From contig JACQLK010000018.1 of assembly GCA_016204145.1 (NCBI GenBank), positions 1 to 44,296 of the forward strand: a stretch of 44,296 nt of DNA, written 5' to 3'. Source of the stretch: Candidatus Pacearchaeota archaeon (GTDB lineage: Archaea; Nanobdellota; Nanobdellia; Pacearchaeales; GW2011-AR1). The notes below the pieces were generated by a model. That model was not told the origin of the DNA and did not search any database. It was given only the letters and a program-made list of their open reading frames with translations. Positions 17,554 to 27,311 of this stretch are shown here, piece after piece (the first letter of the stretch is position 1; every line of letters starts with the position of its first letter). A program made the translations under genes and the position numbers.

Positions 17554-19311
17554 ATGGAACAAATCCCGAGAAACTGCAGGATTTGCAATACAAACAACCT
17601 GAAAAAATTCATTTCTTTCGGCGAGATGCCCGTCGCAAACGCTTTTCTCACAAAGGAACAGCTTGAAAAAATAAAAAGCGGAACGGGAAGAGAATTCAAA
17701 TATGAAATGTCCGCAGGATTCTGCGAGAACTGCAAAATGGTTCAAATGATGAACATAGTCCCGTATGAAAAATACATTGTTCCCGACGATAAAGGAAAGA
17801 CGAACTACGCATTTTTTTCTTCGACGTCAAAGGCGATGGAAGAGCATTTTGCGGGAATTGCAAGAGAAATAGAAGAAAAATTCCTCGAGCTTAATTCAAA
17901 AGTCCTTGAAATCGGAAGCAATGACGGAATTTTTCTAAAGGCGTTCAAAAACCACAATGTTCTCGGAATAGAACCATCGCAAAATGTCGCCGAAATAGCG
18001 CAAAAGCGGGGAATTGAAACAATAACTGAATTTTTTTCGGAAAAATTGGCTAACAGAATAGTTGCAAACATGGGAAAATTCAAGGCGATATTTTCCGCAA
18101 ATGTTATTTTGAATATAGCGGATTTGCACGATTTGCTCAACGGAATAAACTCCCTTCTCGAGAGCGACGGAGTTTTTATTTTTGAAGATCCGTACATTGT
18201 CGATATACTTGAAAAAACGTCATACGACCAAATTTACGACGAGCATATTTGGTATTTCTCCCTCACATCACTCAAGAATCTTTTTGAAATGCACAACCTT
18301 GACTTGTTCGACGCGGAAAGGCAAGAAGTTCATGGCGGCTCAATGAAAGTTTATGCTTGCAAAAAGGGAGAAAAGGAAAAAACAGAAAGATTAAATGCGT
18401 ATTTAGCCGACGAGAAACGGAAGGAAATCGACAGGATAAATCCTTACCTTGAATTTGCCAAAAAAGTTGAAGAGTCAAAAGGAGAACTCGCAAGAATCCT
18501 GCGCGATTTGAAATTGCAAGGCAAAAAAATCGTCGGATACGCTGCGGCATCAAAAGGAACAATTGTTCTGAATTATTGCGATATAGGAAAAGAAACGTTG
18601 GATTACATCTCCGACTCAACCCCATTCAAACAGGGATTGTTCAGCCCCGGAAAGCACATTCCAATTGTTTCACCGGAATTTTTTCACGAAGACAAAAATG
18701 CAGATTACGCGCTGTTAAGCGCGTGGAATCATGCGAAAGAAATAATGGAAAAAGAACGGGAATTTTTGAAAAGAGGCGGGAGATTCATAGTTCATTATCC
18801 AAAAGCAAGGATACTTGAATATGAAAACGATGAAAAAAATCCTTCACAGGAAAAAATAAATTTTGTAAATGATTTGCTTGATACAAAAAAATTAAATATT
18901 TTTGCAAACGACCAAGGTTATTTGTTTGAAACAATAAGGACAGATGATAAAATTTACGATGGAAAATTCGGGCAGGTTTTGATTTCTGTTTTATATCCGG
19001 GGGTTGTAAAGGGTTGGCATCTGCATCATAAACAAACAGAATACACCACTTGCATCAAAGGAAATATAAAATACGTCGCCGTAAAAGAAAATTCCGACGG
19101 AACAAAAAATGTCCAGACATTGACAATAGGAGAGAAAAATCCGATTGTGGTGAAAGCAAAAACAGAGATTTGGCACGGGTATATGCCCCTGTCAAATCAG
19201 GAAGCAATCGTTCTTCATTTGTCAGACACTCCTTTCAATTCAAAAGACGACGACACCATGAGGAAAGATCCTTTTGAATTCGGCGATTTCTGGACTGTAA
19301 AAAAGGGATAA
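17554..19311 (+). CDS. Fusion: TylC3-type sugar C-methyltransferase + C-terminal RmlC-like cupin
   Basis: CRICNTNNL...FCENCKMVQ zinc site, VLEIGSNDGIFLKAF, KKIVGYAAASKGTIVLNYC; C-terminus VLISVLYPGVVKGWHLHHKQTEYTTCIKGNIKYVAV. Confidence 0.85.
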   Translation: MEQIPRNCRICNTNNLKKFISFGEMPVANAFLTKEQLEKIKSGTGREFKYEMSAGFCENCKMVQMMNIVPYEKYIVPDDKGKTNYAFFSSTSKAMEEHFAGIAREIEEKFLELNSKVLEIGSNDGIFLKAFKNHNVLGIEPSQNVAEIAQKRGIETITEFFSEKLANRIVANMGKFKAIFSANVILNIADLHDLLNGINSLLESDGVFIFEDPYIVDILEKTSYDQIYDEHIWYFSLTSLKNLFEMHNLDLFDAERQEVHGGSMKVYACKKGEKEKTERLNAYLADEKRKEIDRINPYLEFAKKVEESKGELARILRDLKLQGKKIVGYAAASKGTIVLNYCDIGKETLDYISDSTPFKQGLFSPGKHIPIVSPEFFHEDKNADYALLSAWNHAKEIMEKEREFLKRGGRFIVHYPKARILEYENDEKNPSQEKINFVNDLLDTKKLNIFANDQGYLFETIRTDDKIYDGKFGQVLISVLYPGVVKGWHLHHKQTEYTTCIKGNIKYVAVKENSDGTKNVQTLTIGEKNPIVVKAKTEIWHGYMPLSNQEAIVLHLSDTPFNSKDDDTMRKDPFEFGDFWTVKKG

Positions 19312-19312
19312 A

Positions 19313-20197
19313 TTATTTTTGCTTTTTCTGTTCTTCAAGAGCTTCGGTATTTCTTTTATTTTCTTTCAGAACATCTTTATTTCTTGAACCCCCCTCTTCA
19401 TCTCCAAGAAAAAAACCTTGCCAAAATCCAAGGACATTTATCATGTGTTCCGGAATTGCCCCAAACAAGAAATTAACAGGCAATAAGTGATAATATTTTT
19501 CTAAAGGATACCTGAAATAGATTGAACAAAATCCCAAGAAAGGTGTCGCGCGGATTATTCTCTTAACAAATCCTATTGGATGAAAATCGGAGCCATAAGT
19601 CCTAGCAGTTATTCCATTAAATCTCGAATAAGCATGAAAAGTTTTCAGCATTTTTTTGTAGTTGTAATGGGGATGCATGTGATAAACTATGACATTTCCC
19701 CGTTCAACTTTCCCAATTTTTCTTATTTTTATGCTGAAATCAACATCAATCGCTGAAGTGTTTTCATCAATGTATCCTATTCTCTCCAAGTCCTTTTTTC
19801 TGTATGCGCAAGTTGTGAGATTCCCTTCGGGTTTTCTAACTTTCAAATCCCCCATAGTGAACATTCTCACTAAAAAAGGGCGTTTTTTCCACTGATACTC
19901 TGGAAGAAACAAATCCGAAAGAACCGCCACCACTTCTTTATTTTCAAGGGGTTTTATTATTCTTTCAATGAATTTTTCATTTTCCGGGACGCAATCCTGA
20001 GCAAGAATGACAATAAATTCCCCGTTTGCCTCCTTGATTCCCAAGTTTATTGAAACTGCTTCAGGGTTGTTCCATTTTTCAATTATCTCTACAGAAATTG
20101 TTTGTTTTTTCAACGCGTCTTTCAATCTGCCGAAAACATCCCCTTCCGGCCGGAAAACCGGGATAATTACGCTAACTTTTGGATTTTTTACAGGCAT
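19313..20197 (-). CDS. GT2-family glycosyltransferase
   Basis: KVSVIIPVFRPEGD, FIVILAQDCVPENE. Confidence 0.85.
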   Translation of the reverse strand: MPVKNPKVSVIIPVFRPEGDVFGRLKDALKKQTISVEIIEKWNNPEAVSINLGIKEANGEFIVILAQDCVPENEKFIERIIKPLENKEVVAVLSDLFLPEYQWKKRPFLVRMFTMGDLKVRKPEGNLTTCAYRKKDLERIGYIDENTSAIDVDFSIKIRKIGKVERGNVIVYHMHPHYNYKKMLKTFHAYSRFNGITARTYGSDFHPIGFVKRIIRATPFLGFCSIYFRYPLEKYYHLLPVNFLFGAIPEHMINVLGFWQGFFLGDEEGGSRNKDVLKENKRNTEALEEQKKQK

Positions 20198-20198
20198 T

Positions 20199-22004
20199 TT
20201 ACGAGTAGTTATTTATATTAAAATCAGATTCTCTTATTTTATCCTTTTCAATGAATATTCTATTAAAAAGCTCAAGATTCGTCGCGAATAAGATTTGCCT
20301 TAATGTTTTGTCATCGGACAATTCTCCAGATTTTATTTTTCTTATGATATTTAATATATTTTCTTTTTTTATTATCTTTGGAATGGACGAGTTTGAAATT
20401 ATACTTTCCGATATTTCAACAAAATTATTTCTAAAATATTTTTCAAGAGGCATGTGAAACGGAAGTTTAACCCGGCGAACTATTTCCTCAGGCAATATCC
20501 CCTCCATTGTTTTTTGAAGGATATATTTTTTGCGATTTTCTTTCCATTTTAGCGCTGAGGGCACGGTCATTCCAAATTCCATTAATTCATAATCAACAAA
20601 CGGGGTCCTTATCTCATGGGAACTTGCCATACTCATTCTGTCCAGTCGCAAAAGATGAATGCCCGGCAGTTGTTTTTTTATCTCAAAATGCAGCGAAGAG
20701 TTCAGATGCTCATCAAATGGAACATTTTCAATTTCAGACAAGATAATTTTTTCAGGAATAAGGGAATTTTTTTCATGAGAAAGCACCTCGCCGCTAAAAA
20801 AAATTTTCTTGTCTTCCGCGTTCGAGAAATGTCCAGAGATCATGCAGTTTATCTTTTCCGCATCAGGGATATTATTTTTAAGAAATATTCCGGAGCGGTT
20901 ATAACCTGCAAAAATTTCATCGCTGCCTTCCCCAGACAAATCAATTGTGACGTTGTTTTTGCTTATTCCTTTTGACAGGAAATACGTTGCGTACATGGCG
21001 GGTTTTTCAAACGGCATTTCGGCATGCCATAAAACTTTTGCAAGATTTTTTGTCACATCATTAAAATCAACAATTATCTCATGATGATCCGTCCCAAAAA
21101 AATCCGAGACAATTTTTGCTTCCTTCAATTCGTCAGATTCATCGTTAAACCCCACTGTAAACGTCTTTACGGGGTTTTCAGTAAACCGGCTCATAAATGC
21201 AACGACACTGCTTGAATCCAATCCCCCAGAAAGAGACGCCCCAATAGGAACGTCGGCAACCATTCTCTTTTCAACGGATTGTTTAAGAATATTCCGAAGT
21301 TTATCGACGAAATAATTTTCCGAACCATTTTCGACCCTAACTTCCAATCCCCAATATTTTTCAATTCTCAGTTCCTTGAAATCATAAATCAGCGCATGAC
21401 CCGGCGGAACTTCGCATATATCTTTTAAGAGAGTTTCATTATTAATCGAATGCGCATAAATCATCAGCTGGTTTAGCACTTCGAAATTCATTTCCTTTTT
21501 TATTTCCGAATTTTGCAATAAGGATTTTATCTCTGAAGCGAATATAAATTTATTTTTAATTTTGTCAAAATAATAAAATAAAGGTTTCACGCCTAAACGA
21601 TCGCGAACAAGAATTATCTTCTTATTCCTTGAATCCCAGATTGCAAATGCGAACATTCCATTAAATAAATTCACGGAAGTGATGCCATATTCTTCATATG
21701 CGTGAATGATAACTTCAGTGTCCGTGCCTGATTTAAACCGATGTCCTTTTTTTTCAAGATCATATTTTATTTCGGCAAAATTATAAATTTCTCCATTATA
21801 AACAATCCAAATAGTTCCATCCTCGTTGCACATTGGCTGCCTTCCTTTTTCACTTAAATCAATTATATTCAACCTTCTATGGCCGAGAGAAATAAGGGGG
21901 TCCGCATAATAATCATACTGGTCCGGACCGCGGTATCTCATTATGTCAGTCATCTCCTTCAGCGTTTTTCGGTCTTCCCAGTTAAATCCACATATCCCGC
22001 ACAT
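20199..22004 (-). CDS. asnB: Glutamine-hydrolysing asparagine synthase family
   Basis: MCGICGF N-terminal Cys, RYRGPDQ, PIGASLSGGLDSSSVVAFM. Confidence 0.92.
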   Translation of the reverse strand: MCGICGFNWEDRKTLKEMTDIMRYRGPDQYDYYADPLISLGHRRLNIIDLSEKGRQPMCNEDGTIWIVYNGEIYNFAEIKYDLEKKGHRFKSGTDTEVIIHAYEEYGITSVNLFNGMFAFAIWDSRNKKIILVRDRLGVKPLFYYFDKIKNKFIFASEIKSLLQNSEIKKEMNFEVLNQLMIYAHSINNETLLKDICEVPPGHALIYDFKELRIEKYWGLEVRVENGSENYFVDKLRNILKQSVEKRMVADVPIGASLSGGLDSSSVVAFMSRFTENPVKTFTVGFNDESDELKEAKIVSDFFGTDHHEIIVDFNDVTKNLAKVLWHAEMPFEKPAMYATYFLSKGISKNNVTIDLSGEGSDEIFAGYNRSGIFLKNNIPDAEKINCMISGHFSNAEDKKIFFSGEVLSHEKNSLIPEKIILSEIENVPFDEHLNSSLHFEIKKQLPGIHLLRLDRMSMASSHEIRTPFVDYELMEFGMTVPSALKWKENRKKYILQKTMEGILPEEIVRRVKLPFHMPLEKYFRNNFVEISESIISNSSIPKIIKKENILNIIRKIKSGELSDDKTLRQILFATNLELFNRIFIEKDKIRESDFNINNYS

Positions 22005-22722
22005 TTTCCTGCGACTCCTCTTTTAAAATTTGATTCAAAATTCTTTCGGCTTCAATAAGATCATTTTCATCATCAACTTCAAACCAACTTAATCCGGCAG
22101 TATCGACAACATTCATCTTATGAACAAGTATTGTCGGATTTATAGCCTCTGATTGAAAGGCATTCAAATCCCCCAGTTCTATAACTTTTTCAGCCTCATA
22201 AAATAATTTTTCCGAAGCCTCTTTTGAAAATTTATATATCCCGAGAGCCTTGCCTATGGAATCTTTTTTCTTAGTTATTCTTGTTATTATATTGTCAAAG
22301 CCAAATGCCTGCATGCTCTCCCGATGGGCCTCAACAATCGCGCCGTTTTTAATCTCAGTATTAAGAAGCCGTTTTAGAATGTTCCTGTTAAACAAAACAT
22401 CCGCGTGAAAATAAATGAAATCTTCATTTTTCAGATAATCTTTGGCAAGGCACATTGAATACAAGGTATTTGTTTTTTCATAAACCGGGTTTTCAATGAA
22501 ATTGAAATTCACGCCAGGATATTTTTGCTTTAAGAGGCCCATTATTTTTTCTTTTTGAAATCCCACTATTACAATCAAATCGTTTATCTTATTGGAGATT
22601 ATTCTATCTACTATCTGAAACAGAATCGGCTTGCCTCCGACTTCAAGAAGGGATTTCGGGCTGTCTTCGGTATAAATTCCAAGCCTTGTTCCCCTGCCCG
22701 CAACAAGTAAAAGCGCTTTCAT
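21982..22722 (-). CDS. Sugar-phosphate/phosphocholine-type nucleotidyltransferase (LicC-like)
   Basis: MKALLLVAGRGTRLGIYTEDSPKSLLEVGGKPIL; ENPVYEKTNTLYSM. Confidence 0.8.
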   Translation of the reverse strand: MKALLLVAGRGTRLGIYTEDSPKSLLEVGGKPILFQIVDRIISNKINDLIVIVGFQKEKIMGLLKQKYPGVNFNFIENPVYEKTNTLYSMCLAKDYLKNEDFIYFHADVLFNRNILKRLLNTEIKNGAIVEAHRESMQAFGFDNIITRITKKKDSIGKALGIYKFSKEASEKLFYEAEKVIELGDLNAFQSEAINPTILVHKMNVVDTAGLSWFEVDDENDLIEAERILNQILKEESQENVRDMWI

Positions 22723-22768
22723 AAGGTTTAATAATTTTATTTAGATAATAACGAGATGTTTACAACAA

Positions 22769-22778
22769 ATTTAAATAG
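22769..22778 (+). promoter_or_regulatory. Putative TATA box (atttaaatag) for ORF 22802..23422
   Basis: About 28 nt upstream of ATG. Confidence 0.4.
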
Positions 22779-22801
22779 CATAAGTTTAGTATTTAAATTA
22801 T

Positions 22802-23422
22802 ATGAAAGGCAATAATATCTCCGAAAAAATAACCATAATTCCAGAGAGCGGCAAAAAATATTTCTACGGTTATCCGAACAAACCGGTTGTCGTCGGAGTT
22901 TGTTATAACGGAAAACAAAATTTTCTGCCAGTAGCGTGGAATACGGGAATATCCTATCACCCATTCTTATACGGGGTTTCTATAGGAACAGACAGATATT
23001 CCCATGAACTTTTGTCCAAAGCAGATTCATTTACAATAAATTTCGTTGATTTTAAGGATATTAAAATCATACGGGCTCTCGGAAGGAGCACCGGAAAAGA
23101 GATAGACAAAATAAAAGAGTTTGACTTAAGCGTAAGCGATGCGGAAAAAATCAATTCTCCCGTTTTGGACTTTGCTTATTGCACTTTTGAATGCGTTAAA
23201 AAAAACGAGATTCTTTTGGGAGACCATACACTATTCGTCGGAGAAATTGTTTTAATAAAAATAGACAAAGATGCAATTGGGGGAGAATATGAAACGTTAA
23301 ATACCGAAAAAATATCTCCGATTATTTATCTTGGAATAGACAATTATATCGCTTTAGACAAAAAAAGCAGAACTTCCCTGAAAAACCTGCCATTTCACTA
23401 TAAAGACGGCAAGCCAAGATAG
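22802..23422 (+). CDS. Flavin reductase-like (FMN-binding split barrel) protein
   Basis: KPVVVGVCYNGKQNFLPVAWNTGISYHPFLYGVSIG...SFTINFVD. Confidence 0.75.
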   Translation: MKGNNISEKITIIPESGKKYFYGYPNKPVVVGVCYNGKQNFLPVAWNTGISYHPFLYGVSIGTDRYSHELLSKADSFTINFVDFKDIKIIRALGRSTGKEIDKIKEFDLSVSDAEKINSPVLDFAYCTFECVKKNEILLGDHTLFVGEIVLIKIDKDAIGGEYETLNTEKISPIIYLGIDNYIALDKKSRTSLKNLPFHYKDGKPR

Positions 23423-23423
23423 T

Positions 23424-24098
23424 TTAATTTTTCTTTCTATGAAGCAGCATGAAATCAAAAAATAATTCTCCCATTAGAAGAGAATATTCCATTACGGCAA
23501 CCAGATAAATTATAAATTCGGGCTTGCCAATCAATAAAAATATTGGCGCGAACAAAAACACGGTTGCCAAATCATATTTTTTTACTATTGAGACAATTCC
23601 TGAAATCTTTTGAGCCTCATTTGTTTCTGTTATTTTTGCCCCGTAAAAATGGGTGAATTTCGTTCTTGCGAATTCCCTGCTCATATAACCCAAAACAGAC
23701 AAGAAGCCGATTATTTCGTGCCCCGTTAAAAATCCAATTGAAACTAAAAATGCCGCATGGAAAAAAAGCCAGTCTATTATTATATCCGAAAAGCCGCCAA
23801 AAGAAGACATTGTCCCGGATCCTCGCGCAATTTTTCCATCAATAGTGTCTCCGAGATTTCTTAATATCAAAAGGACTGCCGCAATGACAATTCCCTTATA
23901 TCCCGGGAAAATAAACATTGCCGCAATAGAAAGAATGCCTATAAAAAAAGTGATTAGAGTCACGGCATTTGCAGAGAGACCAAAATTATAGACCCATCTT
24001 GCAACGTGAACAGTGTATTTATCCAACAATCCGTAAAGGTAAACTGGATTTTTTGCATAAAGCGCTTTTTTAGAGTCAAATTCCGCTCTCTTTTTCAT
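23424..24098 (-). CDS. CDP-alcohol phosphatidyltransferase family
   Basis: DTIDGKIARGSGTMSSFGGFSDIIID matches DxxDGxxARx8GxxxDxxxD exactly. Confidence 0.88.
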   Translation of the reverse strand: MKKRAEFDSKKALYAKNPVYLYGLLDKYTVHVARWVYNFGLSANAVTLITFFIGILSIAAMFIFPGYKGIVIAAVLLILRNLGDTIDGKIARGSGTMSSFGGFSDIIIDWLFFHAAFLVSIGFLTGHEIIGFLSVLGYMSREFARTKFTHFYGAKITETNEAQKISGIVSIVKKYDLATVFLFAPIFLLIGKPEFIIYLVAVMEYSLLMGELFFDFMLLHRKKN

Positions 24099-24186
24099 AT
24101 ATTGAAAAATATAAATTCATTTAAAAAACTTCCTTTATATCATTGATTATAGCAAGGTTTAAAATATTTTGAAAATTATTCCAACA

Positions 24187-24630
24187 ATGGAGAAACAAAT
24201 TATCGGATATATTGTCGGAGCATTTGACCTTTTTCACATCGGACATGTGAATATTCTTAAAAATGCCAGAAAAATGTGCGACTATCTAATTGTCGGATTA
24301 AGCACTGATGAATGGGTTAAAAAATACAAAAATAAAACTACCGCAATCCCTTTTAATCAAAGGAAAGAGGTATTAATGGCTTGCAAATTTGTAGATTCTA
24401 TTGTTCCACAAGAGGACTTTGACGATTTCAAAATGTGGGAAAGATTAAAATTTGACATTATGTTTGTCGGTGATGATTGGAAAGAATCAGAAAGATTTAA
24501 GGGGTTAGAGGAAAAATTCAATAAAATCAGAATAAAAATAATTTATCTCCCGTATACAAAAGGAATTTCGACAACAGAGATAAAAAAGAAAATTGCAGAA
24601 AGGGGACTTGAAGAGAAGAATGAAGAATAA
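24187..24630 (+). CDS. TagD-like (glycerol-3-phosphate) cytidylyltransferase
   Basis: GAFDLFHIGHVNILKNARKMCDYLIVGLSTDE, FVGDDWKES, YLPYTKGISTTEIKKKI; ORF track start 24169. Confidence 0.82.
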   Translation: MEKQIIGYIVGAFDLFHIGHVNILKNARKMCDYLIVGLSTDEWVKKYKNKTTAIPFNQRKEVLMACKFVDSIVPQEDFDDFKMWERLKFDIMFVGDDWKESERFKGLEEKFNKIRIKIIYLPYTKGISTTEIKKKIAERGLEEKNEE

Positions 24631-24644
24631 TTCGTTACCAATAA

Positions 24645-24656
24645 GTTTAAAAATAT
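24645..24656 (+). promoter_or_regulatory. Putative TATA box (gtttaaaaatat) for ORF 24675..25529
   Basis: About 25 nt upstream of ATG. Confidence 0.4.
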
Positions 24657-24674
24657 ACTGTTCAAAAAGAGGAC

Positions 24675-25529
24675 ATGAATAAATTTGCAAAAGTGATAAG
24701 AATGTTTTCAGAAAATCCAAAGTTTACAATAGAAAACAAACTATATAATTTTAAAGGCAGACCTAATTCGGTTTTGTATTTTCCTAAAGTGAATTATGAC
24801 AAATTAACGGAATTTTACGGATTACGACCAAATGATTTCAGGGAAAAAGTTGCAATTCTTGCGAATTCCGAAGAATTAATGACTAAAAGACCAGATTATA
24901 GAGTTAATTGGGTTACTTCTGTTGATGTGAGGGCGGCGAATGAAAGAAAACTTGGCGAAATAGAACCATTTTTCCAACTTGCTGCAATAGGCGTGACGAT
25001 AACAAAAGACAATCAAATTGTCCTCGGAATCCGGGGTGGAGAGATAACACCTGAAAGAATTCAACAATATGCATCGGGATTATATGGGGCAGCACCAGCC
25101 GGAAGCGTCACATTCAAACCAGAATATGATGCGGATCCAATTACAGATACATTATATAATGAATTTCACGAAGAGGTTGGAAATTTTGAAATTTATTGTT
25201 CTAAAACGCTCGGTGTTTTTGAAGCGTATCGCCCCGGTCCAGTCGGAATAAAATTTGTCGGAAAATTAAAAACAGATGCGACATTGAAACAAGTTCAACA
25301 GATTAATACTGAAGCAAATAAATTAGAAAATAAACTCAAATCAAAAGGCGCTACAAGAAAAGAGATAAATTTAGAATTGGAAAATAGAGGTCTTCCAAAA
25401 GATGCGTGGGAGCATACTCCAATAATCGGGATTCAAAATGACAAATATGCGATAGAAAAATTTTTGGAAATGCAAACTAACAGGTTATCTGGGATTTGTG
25501 TAGGTGCTCTTGAGATTTATAAAAATTAA
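24675..25529 (+). CDS. Nudix-fold-like protein with near-intact Nudix box
   Basis: AAIGVTITKDNQIVLGIRGG...GLYGAAPAGSVTF...DTLYNEFHEEVGNF. Confidence 0.65.
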   Translation: MNKFAKVIRMFSENPKFTIENKLYNFKGRPNSVLYFPKVNYDKLTEFYGLRPNDFREKVAILANSEELMTKRPDYRVNWVTSVDVRAANERKLGEIEPFFQLAAIGVTITKDNQIVLGIRGGEITPERIQQYASGLYGAAPAGSVTFKPEYDADPITDTLYNEFHEEVGNFEIYCSKTLGVFEAYRPGPVGIKFVGKLKTDATLKQVQQINTEANKLENKLKSKGATRKEINLELENRGLPKDAWEHTPIIGIQNDKYAIEKFLEMQTNRLSGICVGALEIYKN

Positions 25530-25585
25530 CATAATCCCGCGTCATTACACACTTATTTAGACCTTGAATCTAAAAAAGAAATGGA

Positions 25586-27202
25586 TTAATCGTATTTAAA
25601 TTCATATACTACAAAAACAGGCTGTTCATTTTGTTTGTAAACCTGCACGGGAACAATCAATTCCGGATATTTTTGAGGCAGAGCAAAAACCCAATCCTCT
25701 TGTCTTTCAAATGCAGTCAAGGTCATGTATTTCGGTTTATTTGTTTCTACAAAATCCATAAAATCAGATTCGTTATTGTGTCTTACTGAATCCCTTCTCG
25801 GAGCAAGATTAAATGGGTAAACAGATCTTTCAGAGTAATAGGTAAGCTGGGGCAACGAATCCGACATTATTATATCGTCCGGGTTTGAATTCTGCTTTAT
25901 CCATAATCCGGCATCTTTCACTTCAAAGTTTGAGGTTTTTTTAAGCTCAGTCAGATTATTTCCGAAAATGATATTTGGGATTAATATCAATATCAATAAA
26001 AAGGATATTGTCCACAAGAACGTACCCTCACGAATTTTAAATTTCCCAGCAAAAAATTTTTCCAGCAAGATATACGGATAAACTGCAATCAAAAATAAAA
26101 ACGGGAGTGTCTCCATAATGTATCTTTGTTCAAGATGCGGAGCTATATACCCCATAAATAAAAAGGATATCGAAATCCAAGATAGGATAAAGAATCTTTT
26201 TTGTATTTCTAAATTATTAAATATTTTATCAAATCCAATGATTGTGTCAAAAAAGAAAAGTAAAAAGCCAAATATAAAAATAAAATAAAGGGGACTAAAT
26301 GCAAAAAGAGTGTAATATCCTTTTTGATTTGCATCCAATATGTATGGAAGATTGTTAAAATATAAAAATAAATCAGATGTCTTTGCCAATTTCACCCCTA
26401 CCTCTCCCGTTTGAGAGCTTCCAACACCGAGATAGAATTTAGCCAAGTCTGTTACAGGATTTCCAAAATGTTGCCAATGCATATAAAATTGCGGGATGAA
26501 AATAACGGCAAATATTCCAATAGCAATCCATAACTGTTTGTTAAGAAGAAACCTGTGCCTCTCTTTTATAAAAGCAAAAATAATCATAGGTATTGCGGAG
26601 AGTAAATATTGCATTCTGGTCAAACATGTCAAAGCAAAAAATAGCCCGAATAAATAAATAAATTTATTTCCTTTTTGGAGGACGTACCCTTTATAGAAGA
26701 AAAATAACGAGGTTAAAAGAAAAAATGTTGAGGGAAGATTGCTCAGGGTTCTCCCGGTAAAAAACATAAATATCCAAGAAAATGTCAAGCAAATGCCAAC
26801 CAACGTTGCGAGTTTTTTATCGAACATTTCCTTAATCAAGAGATATGAAACAAAAACGATTCCTGTTGAAAACAAGACAAGGGCTATCCTAATCCCAATC
26901 TCATCGATACCAAATATAAAAAATAGAGAGTTAAACAGCGGCCAAAAAAGACCCCTTCTGTAATACCATATATCAATAACATTCGGATTAATCCCCGCCC
27001 ATCTCTTGGCCGCAGAGAGGTAATCCGCTTCATCCCACCATATCGGTTGGTTCATTGTTTTGAAGAAAATCCACAATCTCACAATAAATGCCAACACAAG
27101 AATCAAAAGAAACAATTTGTTTGAATCTTTTTTTATCCATGAACTTAAGAGGAATTTCAATTTAGTTTTCCTGTCCGTAAGAACATTGTTGTTTTCTTCC
27201 AT
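25586..27202 (-). CDS. GT39/ArnT-like polytopic membrane glycosyltransferase
   Basis: MNQPIWWDEADYLSAAKRWAG acidic motif after first TM; multiple hydrophobic segments. Confidence 0.8.
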   Translation of the reverse strand: MEENNNVLTDRKTKLKFLLSSWIKKDSNKLFLLILVLAFIVRLWIFFKTMNQPIWWDEADYLSAAKRWAGINPNVIDIWYYRRGLFWPLFNSLFFIFGIDEIGIRIALVLFSTGIVFVSYLLIKEMFDKKLATLVGICLTFSWIFMFFTGRTLSNLPSTFFLLTSLFFFYKGYVLQKGNKFIYLFGLFFALTCLTRMQYLLSAIPMIIFAFIKERHRFLLNKQLWIAIGIFAVIFIPQFYMHWQHFGNPVTDLAKFYLGVGSSQTGEVGVKLAKTSDLFLYFNNLPYILDANQKGYYTLFAFSPLYFIFIFGFLLFFFDTIIGFDKIFNNLEIQKRFFILSWISISFLFMGYIAPHLEQRYIMETLPFLFLIAVYPYILLEKFFAGKFKIREGTFLWTISFLLILILIPNIIFGNNLTELKKTSNFEVKDAGLWIKQNSNPDDIIMSDSLPQLTYYSERSVYPFNLAPRRDSVRHNNESDFMDFVETNKPKYMTLTAFERQEDWVFALPQKYPELIVPVQVYKQNEQPVFVVYEFKYD

Positions 27203-27269
27203 TTAAAATGAATCACAAAATTGTTTTTATTTGTTTGCATATTGGGGGCAATATATTTGGTTTTTTCAT

Positions 27270-27282
27270 ATATATTTATAAA
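27270..27282 (+). promoter_or_regulatory. Putative TATA box (atatatttataaa) for ORF 27312..28037
   Basis: About 35 nt upstream of ATG. Confidence 0.4.
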
Positions 27283-27311
27283 TAAATCTCTAATTAGTAA
27301 AAATATACAAA

